Assembly (NCBI RefSeq): GCF_002086795.1
Contig: NZ_MVIM01000002.1
Span: 496,001-560,000 of the forward strand
Length of the DNA stretch: 64,000 bases
Source: Mycolicibacterium tusciae
GTDB taxonomy: Bacteria > Actinomycetota > Actinomycetes > Mycobacteriales > Mycobacteriaceae
Reading direction: 5' to 3'
Position 1 is the first letter of the stretch, and each line of letters opens with the position of its first letter. The position numbers and the translations under genes were made by a program. The notes under the pieces are model-generated. The model worked only from the letters and a program-made list of their open reading frames with translations. It was not told the DNA's origin and searched no databases. Positions 43,733 through 53,450 of this stretch are shown here, piece after piece.

Positions 43733-44339
43733 CCCCACCACGGGGCCTGATTCGTCGTCCACGACGGAGGCCATCCTCGACGCCGCCGTCGTCGAGTTCG
43801 AACAACACGGATTCCGCCGGGTTGCGCTCGATGATGTCGCGCGGCGCGCCAAGGTCAGCCGCACGACCATCTACCGGCGGTTCCGCAACAAGGACGAGCT
43901 GGTCGCGGCCGTCATCGAACGCGAGAACGTGACGCTGTTCGCCGACATCGCCAACGAGCTGAAACAGGCGGGCCCGCAGGCGAACTATTATGTCGAGGCA
44001 TTCACCCTGGCGATCCTGAAGTTTCGCAGGCACCGCGTCCTCGACCGGATGATCAGGGACGAGCCGGCGCTGGTCCTCGAACTGGCGGCTCAGCACCACG
44101 GGGCCGCGATCGTCCGAATGGCCGAGGCGCTGCGGGTCATCTTCCCGGCCGGCTTCGCCGAGCGGATCGGTGAGCAGGCCGTCAACGAACTCGCCGACAC
44201 GATTCTGCGCTATGCGGCGATGGTGCTGCTGCTGCCCAGCGCACAACCGCTGGACAGCGCTGACGACATCCGGGTCTTCGCCACGCAGCACTTCCTCCCC
44301 AGCCTGCCTGCCGCGCTGCGCGCCGTTCTCGCTGGTTAG
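43719..44339 (+). CDS. TetR-family transcriptional regulator
   Basis: A 206-residue regulator. The helix-turn-helix is at about 35-58 ([26 protein letters not shown]), followed by a ligand domain with TetR C-domain features. The ATG overlaps the end of the MpaB-like gene by 14 bases, so the two are co-transcribed; the palindrome at 42844-42863 is therefore likely to be its own operator and to control the WS/DGAT gene as well. The inducer is unknown. A hairpin follows the stop codon. Confidence 0.88.
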   Translation: MPGADPTTGPDSSSTTEAILDAAVVEFEQHGFRRVALDDVARRAKVSRTTIYRRFRNKDELVAAVIERENVTLFADIANELKQAGPQANYYVEAFTLAILKFRRHRVLDRMIRDEPALVLELAAQHHGAAIVRMAEALRVIFPAGFAERIGEQAVNELADTILRYAAMVLLLPSAQPLDSADDIRVFATQHFLPSLPAALRAVLAG

Positions 44340-44344
44340 CGGCC

Positions 44345-44382
44345 CCACTGTTTGATGGATCACACCATCGGGCAAACAGTGG
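44345..44382 (+). terminator. Hairpin after the TetR gene
   Basis: CCACTGTTTG (44345-44354) and CAAACAGTGG (44373-44382) form a perfect 10-base stem, with an extra ATGG/CCAT pair inside. It ends two bases before the next start codon, so it could also act on translation of the downstream gene. Confidence 0.6.
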
Positions 44383-44383
44383 C

Positions 44384-44695
44384 ATGAGTACTGAACAGCA
44401 GGGCACTGACGAGCTACAGAGCACACAAGAGCGACGCGAGGCCGAACCGACAACCGACGAACACCATCAGGTCGTCGACGCGCCCGATCCGCCGGAACCC
44501 ACCGAGAAGCCGGAGGTCACCGACGAGCACAAAGAAAAAGCCAAGGAGATGCGCAAGGACTACGAGGAGGATCTGGAGACGGTCACGATGCCAGGCACCG
44601 ACGGCGCAGTATCGGGTACCGCGGTGAACGACTGGATCGACGACGACGGCAACCCGAAGTTCAGCGACGAGAGCAACAAGCAGGACAAGACGTAG
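44384..44695 (+). CDS. Acidic hydrophilic hypothetical protein
   Basis: A 103-residue protein with almost no hydrophobic stretches, rich in Glu, Asp, Thr and Lys and probably disordered (EEDLETVTMPGTDGAVSGTAVNDWIDDDGNPKF is the only less charged part). No family is recognised. It begins right after a hairpin stem, which could sequester its ribosome site. Codon use is typical of the window, and it lies between a regulator and an oxidoreductase. Confidence 0.65.
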   Translation: MSTEQQGTDELQSTQERREAEPTTDEHHQVVDAPDPPEPTEKPEVTDEHKEKAKEMRKDYEEDLETVTMPGTDGAVSGTAVNDWIDDDGNPKFSDESNKQDKT

Positions 44696-44714
44696 ACCGC
44701 GTTAGAGTTCCGGC

Positions 44715-45200
44715 GTGACCTCTCTCGAGAAGATCGCGCCCGCGTTCATCGAGATGGCCCATTCGATCGTATGGGCCTCCGCCGCCACCGTCGACACCAA
44801 CGGCCATCCGCGCAGCCGGGTGCTCCACCCGATCTGGGAGTGGGACGGCACCGACCTGTTCGGCTGGGTCGCGACGGTGCCGAGCCCGGTGAAGAAGGCG
44901 CACCTTGCCGTTCACCCGCAGATGTCGCTGAACTACTGGACCCCGAGCCAGGACACCTGCAGCGCCGAGTGCCTCGTCGAGTGGTATCTCGACGACGAAA
45001 CCCGCGCCGCGGTCTGGGACAAATTCGCCAATGCTCCGGCGCCGGTGGGCTATGACCCCCGGATCATTCCGCAATGGGCAGACGGGCCAACTTCCGAGGA
45101 TTTCGCCGCGTTGCGGCTCGCCCCGTACCGGCTGAGAGTCATGGCCGGAACGGTCATGATGAAAGGTGAAGGCGCACCGCTGCTTTGGAGTGCGAAGTGA
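44715..45200 (+). CDS. Pyridoxamine 5'-phosphate oxidase-like flavin/F420 protein
   Basis: A 161-residue split-barrel protein of the PNPOx-like superfamily (WASAATVDTNGHPRSRVLHPIWEWDG, then GWVATVPSPVKKAHLAVHPQMSLNYW). Members use FMN, F420 or haem; the residues visible do not decide which. The small size argues against true PdxH. It is translated with the P450 gene through a GTGA overlap, so it may be a redox partner or detoxifying enzyme for the same substrate. Confidence 0.82.
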   Translation: MTSLEKIAPAFIEMAHSIVWASAATVDTNGHPRSRVLHPIWEWDGTDLFGWVATVPSPVKKAHLAVHPQMSLNYWTPSQDTCSAECLVEWYLDDETRAAVWDKFANAPAPVGYDPRIIPQWADGPTSEDFAALRLAPYRLRVMAGTVMMKGEGAPLLWSAK

Positions 45201-46555
45201 CCTCCACCGTCGACGTCAGCACCCTGCCGTTGGTGCCGAAGAATCCCCTGCCGATTCATCGGTTGGTGAAGTTGGTGCGCAGGCTGGACACCGGGCAGGA
45301 AGTCATCCGCGATGCCGGTGGCACCATCACCCGCATCCAATTCGGACCGAAGAGCTTCATACCGCCGATCGTTGCGGTGATGTCGCCCGAAGCGATGCGT
45401 GATGTGTTGGGGCGCAGCGACGCATCGTCGGACCGGTGCGTCATCCACGACGAGGTGCGGAACATGGCGGGCGACAGCCTGTTCGTGCTGCCCAACGAAC
45501 AGTGGCGCCCCCGTAAGAGGGCGCTGCAACCGGTGTTCACCAAGCACAACGTCCGTAACTTCGGCGGTCACATGTCGCGGGCCGCACAGCATTTCGTCGA
45601 TCGCTGGCCGGCAGGCGGCGATGTGGACCTCGACGTGGAGTGCCGCAAGATCGCCATGCAGTCATTGGGCCGCTCGGTGCTGGGTATCGACCTCAACGAA
45701 CGTGCCGACACGATCGCAAACTGCATGCATGTAGCGTCCTCCTACACCGCCGACCGGGCGTTACGACCGGTGCGCGCACCACGGTGGATGCCGACACCGG
45801 CGCGCCGCCGGGCCAGCGCCGCGGTCCGGAAAATGCGCACGATCACCGACGAGATGGTGCGGGCCTGCCGCGCGGACCCCACCCGGGACGCGCCGCTGGT
45901 GCAGGCCCTGCTCGCGGCGACCGATCCGGAAACCGGGCAGCCGATCTCGGACGACGACATCTCCAATGACCTGCTGATCTTCATGCTCGCCGGCCACGAC
46001 ACCACCGCGACGGCGCTCACCTACTCGTTGTGGATCCTGGGCCACCATCCCGACGTCCAGGACCGGGTGGCCGCCGAGGCGGCGGCCATCGGCGATCGAG
46101 AGCTGACACCCGACGACGTGCCCGCACTCGGCTATACGGTGCAGGTGCTGCACGAGGCGCTGCGGCTGTGTCCTCCCGCGGCGGGTGTAGCGCGGCTGGC
46201 GACTCGCGATATCGCGGTCAACGGATACCGAGTGCAGGCGGGCAGCCTCATCGCCGTGGGCATCTACGCGCTGCATCACGATCCGACGTTATGGCCCAAT
46301 CCCATGGACTTCGACCCCGACCGGTTCAGCCCAGAGAACGTCAGGACCCGCGATCGCTGGCAGTTCCTCCCGTTCCTCGGCGGTGGGCGCCCCTGCATCG
46401 GCGAACATTTCGCACGGCTGGAAACCACGCTGGCGCTGGCCACCATCGTCCGGGCGATGAAGGTCAGCTCGCTGGACGAGGACTTCGCCTGCGAGGTGCC
46501 GTTCACCACGGTTGCCAAGGGGCCCATCCGCGCTCACGTAGACCTGCGGCACTAG
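45197..46555 (+). CDS. Cytochrome P450
   Basis: A 452-residue haem monooxygenase. The I-helix oxygen motif AGHDTT starts at about residue 265, ExxR is in HEALRLCPPA, and the haem-ligand Cys400 is in FLPFLGGGRPCIGEHFA. The N-terminus has no membrane anchor, as usual for bacterial P450s, but the sequence is of the long, CYP4-like type (PFLGGGRPCIG), often acting on fatty acids or terpenoids. The subfamily cannot be given without comparison. The GTG at 45197 overlaps the PNPOx-like stop; a TTG at 45185 is an alternative. Confidence 0.93.
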   Translation: MTSTVDVSTLPLVPKNPLPIHRLVKLVRRLDTGQEVIRDAGGTITRIQFGPKSFIPPIVAVMSPEAMRDVLGRSDASSDRCVIHDEVRNMAGDSLFVLPNEQWRPRKRALQPVFTKHNVRNFGGHMSRAAQHFVDRWPAGGDVDLDVECRKIAMQSLGRSVLGIDLNERADTIANCMHVASSYTADRALRPVRAPRWMPTPARRRASAAVRKMRTITDEMVRACRADPTRDAPLVQALLAATDPETGQPISDDDISNDLLIFMLAGHDTTATALTYSLWILGHHPDVQDRVAAEAAAIGDRELTPDDVPALGYTVQVLHEALRLCPPAAGVARLATRDIAVNGYRVQAGSLIAVGIYALHHDPTLWPNPMDFDPDRFSPENVRTRDRWQFLPFLGGGRPCIGEHFARLETTLALATIVRAMKVSSLDEDFACEVPFTTVAKGPIRAHVDLRH

Positions 46556-46561
46556 GTGCCG

Positions 46562-46954
46562 CTAGACCCTGGTGAGCAGCACAGCTTGCTCGAACGGTAG
46601 CCGCGCGAAGACTAGCCGCCCCAACCCTGTCACCGACGGCGCCGCTTGCCCCTTCGGCATGACCAGCGGATCGCGCACCTCAAAGGTCTTGCCGTAACGC
46701 CTCATTCGGCCGCCACCGGACGCGGTGATGTTCTTGAGCCAATCCCGGTCGGGTCCGTACGTCAGCAGGATCGCCACGCCGTCCGCGGTGGAGAAGACCG
46801 TCAACGGGGTCCGGTACCGCTTCCCCGATTTGCGGCCGACGTGCTCGAGAATGCCCATCGTCGGCGCCCAACCCGCCCACAGCCGCTGGATCGGATTGGT
46901 CACGTGCCTGTTGAACCGCGCGAGCCATTGCGGTAATTGCATGTCGACCATCAA
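46562..46954 (-). CDS. Deazaflavin (F420)-dependent nitroreductase-like protein
   Basis: A 130-residue Ddn-family split-barrel protein. The family motif VGRKSGKRYRTPLTVF is at about 39-54 and DRDWLKNITASGGG at about 69-82, the usual F420-binding region. The ATG at 46954 was used; an ATG four codons later gives MQLPQW. It is divergent from another Ddn-like gene, with 11 bases between start codons, and converges on the P450 gene with six bases between stops. Confidence 0.85.
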   Translation of the reverse strand: MMVDMQLPQWLARFNRHVTNPIQRLWAGWAPTMGILEHVGRKSGKRYRTPLTVFSTADGVAILLTYGPDRDWLKNITASGGGRMRRYGKTFEVRDPLVMPKGQAAPSVTGLGRLVFARLPFEQAVLLTRV

Positions 46955-46965
46955 ACTCGGACGGT

Positions 46966-47352
46966 ATGGCGTACCTCAAGCCCCCGTGGTTCACGCGGGC
47001 GATATTCAACAAGATCGCGATGGCGACCGGCATCGGCGGCAGCCAAACGCTGACCGTGACCAAGCGCCTCAGCAGGCAACCGCAGAAGATCCCCGTGGTC
47101 GTGCCCGAGGTGGACGGGGTGCAGTACCTGGTGTCCACGCGCGGCGAGGCGGAGTGGGTGAAGAACGTGCGTGCCATCCCCGAGGTCATGGTCGGCGACC
47201 GGAAGTACGCCGCCCAGGAGATTCCGGTGGCGCAGCGGGCACCCGTCATCGCCGCATACCGCCCCCTGGCGGGAAAGGTCGTCGAGGGTTACTGGCGCCA
47301 GCTGCCCGATGACGCCGATCACCCGGTGTTCGCGTTGACCCCGAAGGGCTGA
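46966..47352 (+). CDS. Deazaflavin (F420)-dependent oxidoreductase-like protein
   Basis: A 128-residue Ddn-like protein. It has FNKIAMATGIGGSQTLTV, VDGVQYLVSTRGEAEWVKNVRAIP and PVIAAYRPLAG, the pattern of the F420-binding split barrel, but lacks the GRKSG motif of its divergent neighbour (the equivalent region reads VVVPEVDGVQY). The two probably arose by an old duplication and may share substrates. It lies upstream of hemL but is separated from it by 50 bases. Confidence 0.82.
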   Translation: MAYLKPPWFTRAIFNKIAMATGIGGSQTLTVTKRLSRQPQKIPVVVPEVDGVQYLVSTRGEAEWVKNVRAIPEVMVGDRKYAAQEIPVAQRAPVIAAYRPLAGKVVEGYWRQLPDDADHPVFALTPKG

Positions 47353-47402
47353 CCACTACACCCTGTAGTTGACGCATTTGGCCCGGCTGGGAGACTGGTG
47401 GC

Positions 47403-48719
47403 ATGCGCAGCACCTCCTCAGCGACGGCGACCTCCGCTGCGCTGTTCACCGACGCATGCGCCCTCATCCCAGGCGGGGTGAACTCCCCGGTCCGGGCGTT
47501 CAACTCGGTCGGCGGCACCCCGCGGTTCATCACCTCGGCCAGTGGCTACTGGCTCACCGACGCCGACGACAACAAATATGTCGACCTCGTGTGCTCCTGG
47601 GGGCCGATGATCCTCGGGCACGCACACCCCGCCGTCGTGGAAGCCGTCCAACGTGTCGCCGTCAACGGCCTGTCGTTCGGCGCCCCCACCCCGTCGGAGA
47701 CCGAGCTCGCCGCGGAGATCATCGGGCGCATCGCACCCGTGGAGCGGATCCGCCTCGTGAACTCCGGTACCGAGGCCACCATGAGCGCGATCAGGCTCGC
47801 CCGCGGATACACCGGCCGGGCCAAGATCATCAAGTTCTCCGGCTGCTATCACGGGCACAGCGATGCGCTGCTCGCCGACGCCGGGTCCGGTGTCGCCACG
47901 CTCGGCCTGCCTTCGTCGCCCGGTGTCACCGGGGCCGCTGCAGCCGACACGATCGTCATGCCCTACAACAACGTCGCCGCGGTCGAGGAGATCTTCGCTC
48001 AGTTCGGCGACGAGATCGCCTGCGTCATCACCGAGGCCAGCCCCGGCAACATGGGCACGGTCCCGCCGCTGCCCGGCTACAACGCGGCGCTGCGACGCAT
48101 CACCGCCGACCACGGCGCGCTGCTGATCTCCGATGAGGTGATGACCGGATTCCGGGTCAGCCGATCAGGTTGGTACGGCGTCGATCCCGTCGACGCGGAC
48201 CTTTTCACGTTCGGCAAGGTCATGAGCGGCGGCCTGCCCGCCGCGGCGTTCGGGGGAAGGGCAGAGGTGATGGCACGACTGGCTCCGCTCGGACCCGTCT
48301 ACCAGGCAGGCACCCTGTCGGGTAATCCGGTGGCGATGGCCGCTGGGCTGGCCACGCTGCGCGCGGCCGACGACGCCGTATACGCAAGCCTGGACGCCAA
48401 CGCCGACCGCCTCGATGGGCTGTTCACCGTGGCGCTGGCCGAAGCCGGTGTGGCGCATCGGGTTCAGCGCGCCGGCAACATGCTCAGCGTGTTCTTCACC
48501 GACCAACCGGTGACCGACTTCGCGTCAGCGCGGGCGTCGGAAACCTGGCGCTTTCCCGCCTTCTTCCACGGGCTGCTCGATGCGGGGATCTATCCGCCGC
48601 CCAGCGCATTCGAAACCTGGTTCGTCTCAGCCGCTCTGGATGACGACGCATTCGACCGCATCGCCGCCGCCCTGCCGGGCGCCGCGCGTGCCGCAGCGGA
48701 AGCGACACCGCCCGGATGA
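47403..48719 (+). CDS. hemL: Glutamate-1-semialdehyde 2,1-aminomutase
   Basis: PLP enzyme turning glutamate-1-semialdehyde into 5-aminolevulinate, the second step of the C5 haem pathway; it is the partner of HemA at 34712. The 438-residue product has [17 protein letters not shown], the PLP-loop region [18 protein letters not shown] and the Schiff-base Lys in [10 protein letters not shown] (K272). It starts the chain hemL - phosphatase - cytochrome c maturation genes, each overlapping the next by four bases. Confidence 0.97.
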   Translation: MRSTSSATATSAALFTDACALIPGGVNSPVRAFNSVGGTPRFITSASGYWLTDADDNKYVDLVCSWGPMILGHAHPAVVEAVQRVAVNGLSFGAPTPSETELAAEIIGRIAPVERIRLVNSGTEATMSAIRLARGYTGRAKIIKFSGCYHGHSDALLADAGSGVATLGLPSSPGVTGAAAADTIVMPYNNVAAVEEIFAQFGDEIACVITEASPGNMGTVPPLPGYNAALRRITADHGALLISDEVMTGFRVSRSGWYGVDPVDADLFTFGKVMSGGLPAAAFGGRAEVMARLAPLGPVYQAGTLSGNPVAMAAGLATLRAADDAVYASLDANADRLDGLFTVALAEAGVAHRVQRAGNMLSVFFTDQPVTDFASARASETWRFPAFFHGLLDAGIYPPPSAFETWFVSAALDDDAFDRIAAALPGAARAAAEATPPG

Positions 48720-49324
48720 CCGAGAAAACGGTAGTGCACGTGATGCGCCACGGCGAGGTGCACAATCCGGAGAAGATCTTGTACGGCCGGCTGCCGGACT
48801 ACCACCTCTCGGACCGGGGTCGGGCCCAGGCGCAGGCGGTCGCCGACTGGTTGGCGGAGCGCGACATCACCTACGTCGTGGCGTCGCCGTTGGAGCGCGC
48901 ACAAGAGACCGCCGGGCCGATCGCGGCCGCACACGATCTGCCGATCGACACCGACGGCGATCTGATCGAGTCGACGAATATCTTTCAGGGCCAACGGGTA
49001 TCGCCGGGCGACGGTGCGCTGCGCAATCCGAAGAACTGGTGGCACCTGCGGAATCCGCGGCAGCCGTCGTGGGGTGAGCCGTACCGGGAGATCGCCGAAC
49101 GGATGACGGCGGCACTGGAGCGGGCACGCCTCGAGGCGGGCGGTCATGAAGCGGTGTGCGTCAGCCACCAGCTGCCGGTCGAGACATTGCGGCGCGCCAT
49201 GACGAAGCGGAACCTGCATCATTTCCCGACCCGTCGGCTGTGCAACCTGGCTTCGCTGACGTCCTTCTACTTCCACGACGATGCCCTCGTCGGTTGGGGT
49301 TACGCGGAGCTGGCCGGGCAGTGA
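48716..49324 (+). CDS. Histidine phosphatase family protein (Rv0525-like)
   Basis: A 202-residue member of the phosphoglycerate mutase-like superfamily, the same length I recall for Rv0525. The catalytic motif [10 protein letters not shown] has His12; the second His is in [14 protein letters not shown]. It lacks the large insert of true dPGM enzymes, so it is more likely a phosphatase. The substrate is unknown. The ATG overlaps the hemL stop (ATGA). Confidence 0.87.
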   Translation: MTEKTVVHVMRHGEVHNPEKILYGRLPDYHLSDRGRAQAQAVADWLAERDITYVVASPLERAQETAGPIAAAHDLPIDTDGDLIESTNIFQGQRVSPGDGALRNPKNWWHLRNPRQPSWGEPYREIAERMTAALERARLEAGGHEAVCVSHQLPVETLRRAMTKRNLHHFPTRRLCNLASLTSFYFHDDALVGWGYAELAGQ

Positions 49325-49932
49325 AGTCGTTGGTGGCGGTGCTGGTGGGCGCGTTGTGCATCGCGGTCGCCGGCTGCTCCACCGGAACCGACGCCGTCGC
49401 CCAGGGCGGCACGTTCGAGTTCGTCGCCCCCGGCGGCAAGACCGACATCGCCTACGACCCGCCCGGAAGCCGCGGCCGCCCAGGCCCGTTGTCAGGTCCG
49501 GACCTGATGGATCCCGACAGGACCATCTCGCTCGACGACTTTGCGGGCAAGGTCGTCGTGATCAACATCTGGGGGCAGTGGTGCGGGCCCTGTCGCACCG
49601 AGATGCCCCAGTTGCAGCAGGTGTACGACGCGACGCGCGCGCAGGGCGTCGCGTTCCTCGGCATCGACGTCCGCGACAACAACCGGCAGGCCGCGGTCGA
49701 TTTCGTCATCGACCGCAGGATCACCTTCCCGTCGATCTACGACCCGCCGATGCGGACGATGATCGCGTTCGGTGGCAGATACCCCACCACCGTCATCCCG
49801 TCCACGGTGGTGCTGGATCGCGAGCACCGCGTCGCGGCGGTGTTCCTGCGCGAACTTCTCGCCGAGGACCTGCAACCGGTCGTGGAGCGCCTGGCCGCCG
49901 AGGCGCCCGAGCCGGGTAAGGGCGGCACGTGA
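49321..49932 (+). CDS. TlpA/ResA-like thioredoxin lipoprotein (Rv0526-like)
   Basis: An exported thiol-disulfide protein of 203 residues. The N-terminus has a lipobox VAGCS (C19); the active site WGQWCGPC has C88 and C91, and the TlpA-type [12 protein letters not shown] loop with the cis-Pro follows. In the Ccs system such proteins keep apocytochrome c Cys reduced with electrons from CcdA, the next gene. GTG start overlapping the previous stop by four bases. Confidence 0.92.
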   Translation: MKSLVAVLVGALCIAVAGCSTGTDAVAQGGTFEFVAPGGKTDIAYDPPGSRGRPGPLSGPDLMDPDRTISLDDFAGKVVVINIWGQWCGPCRTEMPQLQQVYDATRAQGVAFLGIDVRDNNRQAAVDFVIDRRITFPSIYDPPMRTMIAFGGRYPTTVIPSTVVLDREHRVAAVFLRELLAEDLQPVVERLAAEAPEPGKGGT

Positions 49933-50729
49933 GTCTCGACCAGATCGACGAACTGATGGCGGGTGGTCCGGTCCTGCTGGCCTTCCTCGTCAGCGCACTC
50001 GCCGGGCTGGTGTCGTTCGCCTCTCCGTGCGTGGTGCCGCTGGTGCCGGGCTATCTGTCCTACCTCGCCGCCGTCGTGGGTGTGGAGGACCGGTCCGCAC
50101 TGGGCACCTCGTCGGGGGAGCAGGGCGTCGCGGTCCGCACGGCGCGGGTGCGCGTCGCGGGAGCCGCAGCGCTGTTCGTCGCCGGGTTCACCGCGGTGTT
50201 CGTGCTCGGCACCGTCGCGGTGCTGGGCATGACGACGACGCTGATCACCAATCAGCTTCTGCTGCAACGTATCGGCGGCGTGATCACCATCCTCATGGGC
50301 CTGGTGTTCGTCGGCTTCATTCCGGTCTTGCAACGCGACACCCGGTTCGCGCCGCGTCAGCTCTCCACGCTCGCCGGCGCTCCGCTGCTCGGCGCGGTAT
50401 TCGCGCTCGGCTGGACGCCGTGTCTGGGACCGGCGCTGACCGGCGTCATCGCCGTGGCGTCCGCGACCGACGGCGTCAACGTGTGGCGGGGCGTCGCACT
50501 GGTCATCGCGTACTGCATGGGACTGGGAATTCCGTTCGTGCTGCTGGCTTTCGGCTCCGCGCGCGCCGTCCAGGGCATGGCGTGGCTGCGCAGGCACGCG
50601 CGTGCCATCCAGATCTTCGGCGGCGTGCTGCTCATCGCCGTGGGCATCGCATTGGTCACCGGACTGTGGGGCGACTTCGTGTCCTGGGTGCGCGACGCCT
50701 TCGTCAGCGACGTGACGTTGCCGATATGA
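49929..50729 (+). CDS. ccdA: Cytochrome c biogenesis protein CcdA
   Basis: A membrane thiol-disulfide carrier that passes electrons from cytoplasmic thioredoxin to periplasmic TlpA-like proteins. The 266-residue product has six hydrophobic segments; the two redox Cys are in [18 protein letters not shown] (C34) and [14 protein letters not shown] (C165), placed as in CcdA proteins. GTGA overlap with the upstream gene; resB follows with an ATGA overlap. Confidence 0.94.
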   Translation: MSLDQIDELMAGGPVLLAFLVSALAGLVSFASPCVVPLVPGYLSYLAAVVGVEDRSALGTSSGEQGVAVRTARVRVAGAAALFVAGFTAVFVLGTVAVLGMTTTLITNQLLLQRIGGVITILMGLVFVGFIPVLQRDTRFAPRQLSTLAGAPLLGAVFALGWTPCLGPALTGVIAVASATDGVNVWRGVALVIAYCMGLGIPFVLLAFGSARAVQGMAWLRRHARAIQIFGGVLLIAVGIALVTGLWGDFVSWVRDAFVSDVTLPI

Positions 50730-52369
50730 CCGACACCCAACCGCGAAAAGACGTGAAAACCCCTAAAAGTGGTGGTTCTAGGGGGTTTTCGCGACTGCTC
50801 GCGCTCGCACGCAACACCTGGCGTACGTTGACGTCGATGGGCACCGCTTTGGTGCTGCTGTTTCTGCTCGCGCTCGCGGCGATCCCGGGTGCGCTGCTGC
50901 CGCAGCGCAGCCTCAACGAGGCCAAGGTCGCGGAGTACATCGCCGAGCATTCGACGATCGGCCCGTGGCTGGACCGCCTGCAGGCCTTCGACGTGTTCTC
51001 CAGCTTCTGGTTCACCGCCATCTATGCGCTGCTGTTCATTTCGCTCGTCGGCTGCCTGACACCGCGGATGATCGAGCACGTCCGCAGCATGCGCGCGGTC
51101 CCGGTGGCGGCGCCGCGAAACTTCGGCCGGCTGCCCAAGCACCACACCGCCGAGGTGACCGGCGAGCCGCAGGCACTGGCGACGGCGATGACCGGCCGGC
51201 TGCGGGGGTGGCGCAAAGTCACGACCGTCCGCGACGACAGCGTCGAAATATCCGCCGAAAAGGGCTATCTGCGCGAGTTCGGCAACATCGTTTTCCACTT
51301 CTCGCTGCTCGGCCTGCTCGTCGCGGTGGCCGCGGGGAAGCTGTTCGGCTACGAGGGAAACGTCATCGTCGTTGCCGACGGCGGGCCGGGTTTCTGCTCG
51401 GCGTCACCGGCGGCGTTCGACTCGTTCCGCGCGGGCAACACCGTCGACGGCACGTCCCTGCATCCGATCTGCCTGCGGGTCAACGACTTCCAGGCCGACT
51501 ATCTGCCGTCCGGACAGGCTGTGTCGTTCGCCGCGGATATCGACTACCAGGCCGGGGCGGACCTGACCTCGGACACCTGGCGGCCCTACCGCCTCGAGGT
51601 GAACCACCCGCTGCGGGTCGGCGGCGACCGGATCTACCTGCAGGGCCACGGCTACGCCCCGACGTTCACCGTCACTTTCCCCGACGGGCAGACCCGCACG
51701 CAGACGCTGCAGTGGCGACCCGACGATCAGATCACCATGCTGTCCTCGGGTGCGATGCGCTTCGACCCGCCGGCGGGTACCTACCCCGATGCGGACGAGC
51801 GGCGAAAGAACCAGATCGCCATCCAGGGCCTGTTCGCGCCGACCGAGCTGCTCGACGGCACGCTGCTGTCGTCGAGCTTCCCCGCACCCAACGACCCGGC
51901 CGTCGCCATCGACATCTACAAGGGCGACGCCGGTTTGGACACCGGCAGGCCGCAGTCGCTGTTCACCCTCGACCCACGCCTCATCGGGCAGGGCAGGCTG
52001 ACCAAAATGGCCAGGGTCAACCTCGGCGTCGGCGAGTCGACCAGCCTCGACGACGGCACCGTCGTGCGGTTCGACGGTGCGGTGCCGTTCATCAACGTGC
52101 AGGTGTCACACGACCCCGCCCAGATCTGGGTGCTGGTGTTCGCGCTGACCATGATGGCCGGTCTGCTGGTGTCCCTCGTGGTGCGGCGACGGCGGATCTG
52201 GATTCGAATCGCCCCCGGTGGGCCGGGTACCGTGAGCGTCGAGCTGGGCGGGCTGGCCCGTACCGACAACTCTGGTTGGGGCGACGAGTTCGAGCGGTTG
52301 ACCGAGCGCCTGTTAGCCGGGGCCGACGATGCGCAGCGAGAGGAACCTGAGATGACCGAGCGAGCATGA
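50726..52369 (+). CDS. resB: Cytochrome c biogenesis protein ResB
   Basis: Part of the System II haem-ligation complex with CcsB. The 547-residue product has three N-terminal hydrophobic segments (around residues 37-55, 90-108 and 190-210), a large extracytoplasmic domain of about 250 residues ([34 protein letters not shown]) and a C-terminal membrane helix ([20 protein letters not shown]). The ATG at 50726 overlaps the ccdA stop by four bases; the frame is open far upstream in ccdA but that is not coding. Confidence 0.92.
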   Translation: MTDTQPRKDVKTPKSGGSRGFSRLLALARNTWRTLTSMGTALVLLFLLALAAIPGALLPQRSLNEAKVAEYIAEHSTIGPWLDRLQAFDVFSSFWFTAIYALLFISLVGCLTPRMIEHVRSMRAVPVAAPRNFGRLPKHHTAEVTGEPQALATAMTGRLRGWRKVTTVRDDSVEISAEKGYLREFGNIVFHFSLLGLLVAVAAGKLFGYEGNVIVVADGGPGFCSASPAAFDSFRAGNTVDGTSLHPICLRVNDFQADYLPSGQAVSFAADIDYQAGADLTSDTWRPYRLEVNHPLRVGGDRIYLQGHGYAPTFTVTFPDGQTRTQTLQWRPDDQITMLSSGAMRFDPPAGTYPDADERRKNQIAIQGLFAPTELLDGTLLSSSFPAPNDPAVAIDIYKGDAGLDTGRPQSLFTLDPRLIGQGRLTKMARVNLGVGESTSLDDGTVVRFDGAVPFINVQVSHDPAQIWVLVFALTMMAGLLVSLVVRRRRIWIRIAPGGPGTVSVELGGLARTDNSGWGDEFERLTERLLAGADDAQREEPEMTERA

Positions 52370-53349
52370 ACACCGACCACATCGACATCGGCCTGGCCAA
52401 ATACTCGGACTGGGCTTTCACCACGTCGGTCGTGGTGCTCGTCGGTGCCCTGCTCCTGCTTGCGGTCGAGCTGGCGTACAACCGAAGCCGCAAGGTCATC
52501 GAGCGTGAGACGGTCGGTGCAGGTGTCGGCCCCGGCGTCGGCGGACCGGGCATCGTGGTCGAGCGGCCGCGGCGCAGTGTCGACGAGCGGATCGGCGGAG
52601 CGGGCCTGGCACTGACCTATCTCGGCATCGCCCTGCTGCTGATCTGCATCGTGCTGCGCGGTATGGCCACCTCACGCGTGCCGTGGGGCAATATGTACGA
52701 GTTCATCAACCTGACGTGCTTCTCCGGCCTGGTGGCCGCGGCCATCGTGTTGCGCCGCCCCCAGGTCCGCGCGCTGTGGGTTTTCGTGCTGGTTCCGGTG
52801 CTGATCCTGCTCACAGTGTCGGGCCGCTGGCTCTACACCAACGCGGCTCCGGTCATGCCCGCGCTGCAGTCCTACTGGCTGCCCATCCACGTTTCGGTGG
52901 TCAGCCTCGGCTCGGGTGTCTTCCTCGTCGCGGGCGTCGCGAGCATCCTTTTCCTGCTGAAGATGTCCAAGCTGGGGGAGTCCGATCGAGAGGGCCGAGA
53001 GGGCATCGTCGCCCGGGTCGTCCAGCGACTGCCTGACGCGCAGACGCTGGACCGCATTGCGTACCGGACGACGATCTTCGCGTTCCCGGTGTTCGGCTTC
53101 GGTGTCATCTTCGGCGCGATCTGGGCCGAAGAGGCGTGGGGCCGCTACTGGGGCTGGGATCCCAAGGAGACGGTGTCGTTCATCGCATGGGTGATCTACG
53201 CCGCGTATCTCCATGCCCGCTCGACGGCCGGCTGGCGTGACAAGAAGGCTGCGTGGATCAACGTCGCCGGCTTCATCGCGATGGTCTTCAATTTGTTCTT
53301 CATCAACCTCGTGACGGTGGGTCTGCACTCGTACGCCGGAGTTGGCTAG
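52366..53349 (+). CDS. ccsB: Cytochrome c biogenesis protein CcsB (ResC)
   Basis: Moves haem to the outer face of the membrane and attaches it to apocytochrome c together with ResB. The 327-residue product has about eight hydrophobic segments and the Trp-rich haem-binding (WWD) motif WAEEAWGRYWGWDPKET at about 255-271, with conserved His in PIHVSVVSLGSG and LHSYAG at the C-terminus. It is called ccsA in M. tuberculosis (Rv0529). The ATG overlaps the resB stop by four bases. Confidence 0.95.
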   Translation: MNTDHIDIGLAKYSDWAFTTSVVVLVGALLLLAVELAYNRSRKVIERETVGAGVGPGVGGPGIVVERPRRSVDERIGGAGLALTYLGIALLLICIVLRGMATSRVPWGNMYEFINLTCFSGLVAAAIVLRRPQVRALWVFVLVPVLILLTVSGRWLYTNAAPVMPALQSYWLPIHVSVVSLGSGVFLVAGVASILFLLKMSKLGESDREGREGIVARVVQRLPDAQTLDRIAYRTTIFAFPVFGFGVIFGAIWAEEAWGRYWGWDPKETVSFIAWVIYAAYLHARSTAGWRDKKAAWINVAGFIAMVFNLFFINLVTVGLHSYAGVG

Positions 53350-53450
53350 AAGGGGACAAGAAGCTGGATACGGACGCTAGCGCACCTAGAAACTCTGCTG
53401 GCTCAACGGGTTTTCGTGGCCAGAATCGGTTTACGGACCCGGCGGAGGAC

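Noticed and set aside
49772..50725. Long upstream extension of the resB frame
   Set aside because: It runs in the +1 frame through ccdA with Arg-rich shadow sequence; the ATG at 50726 with ATGA overlap is the natural start.
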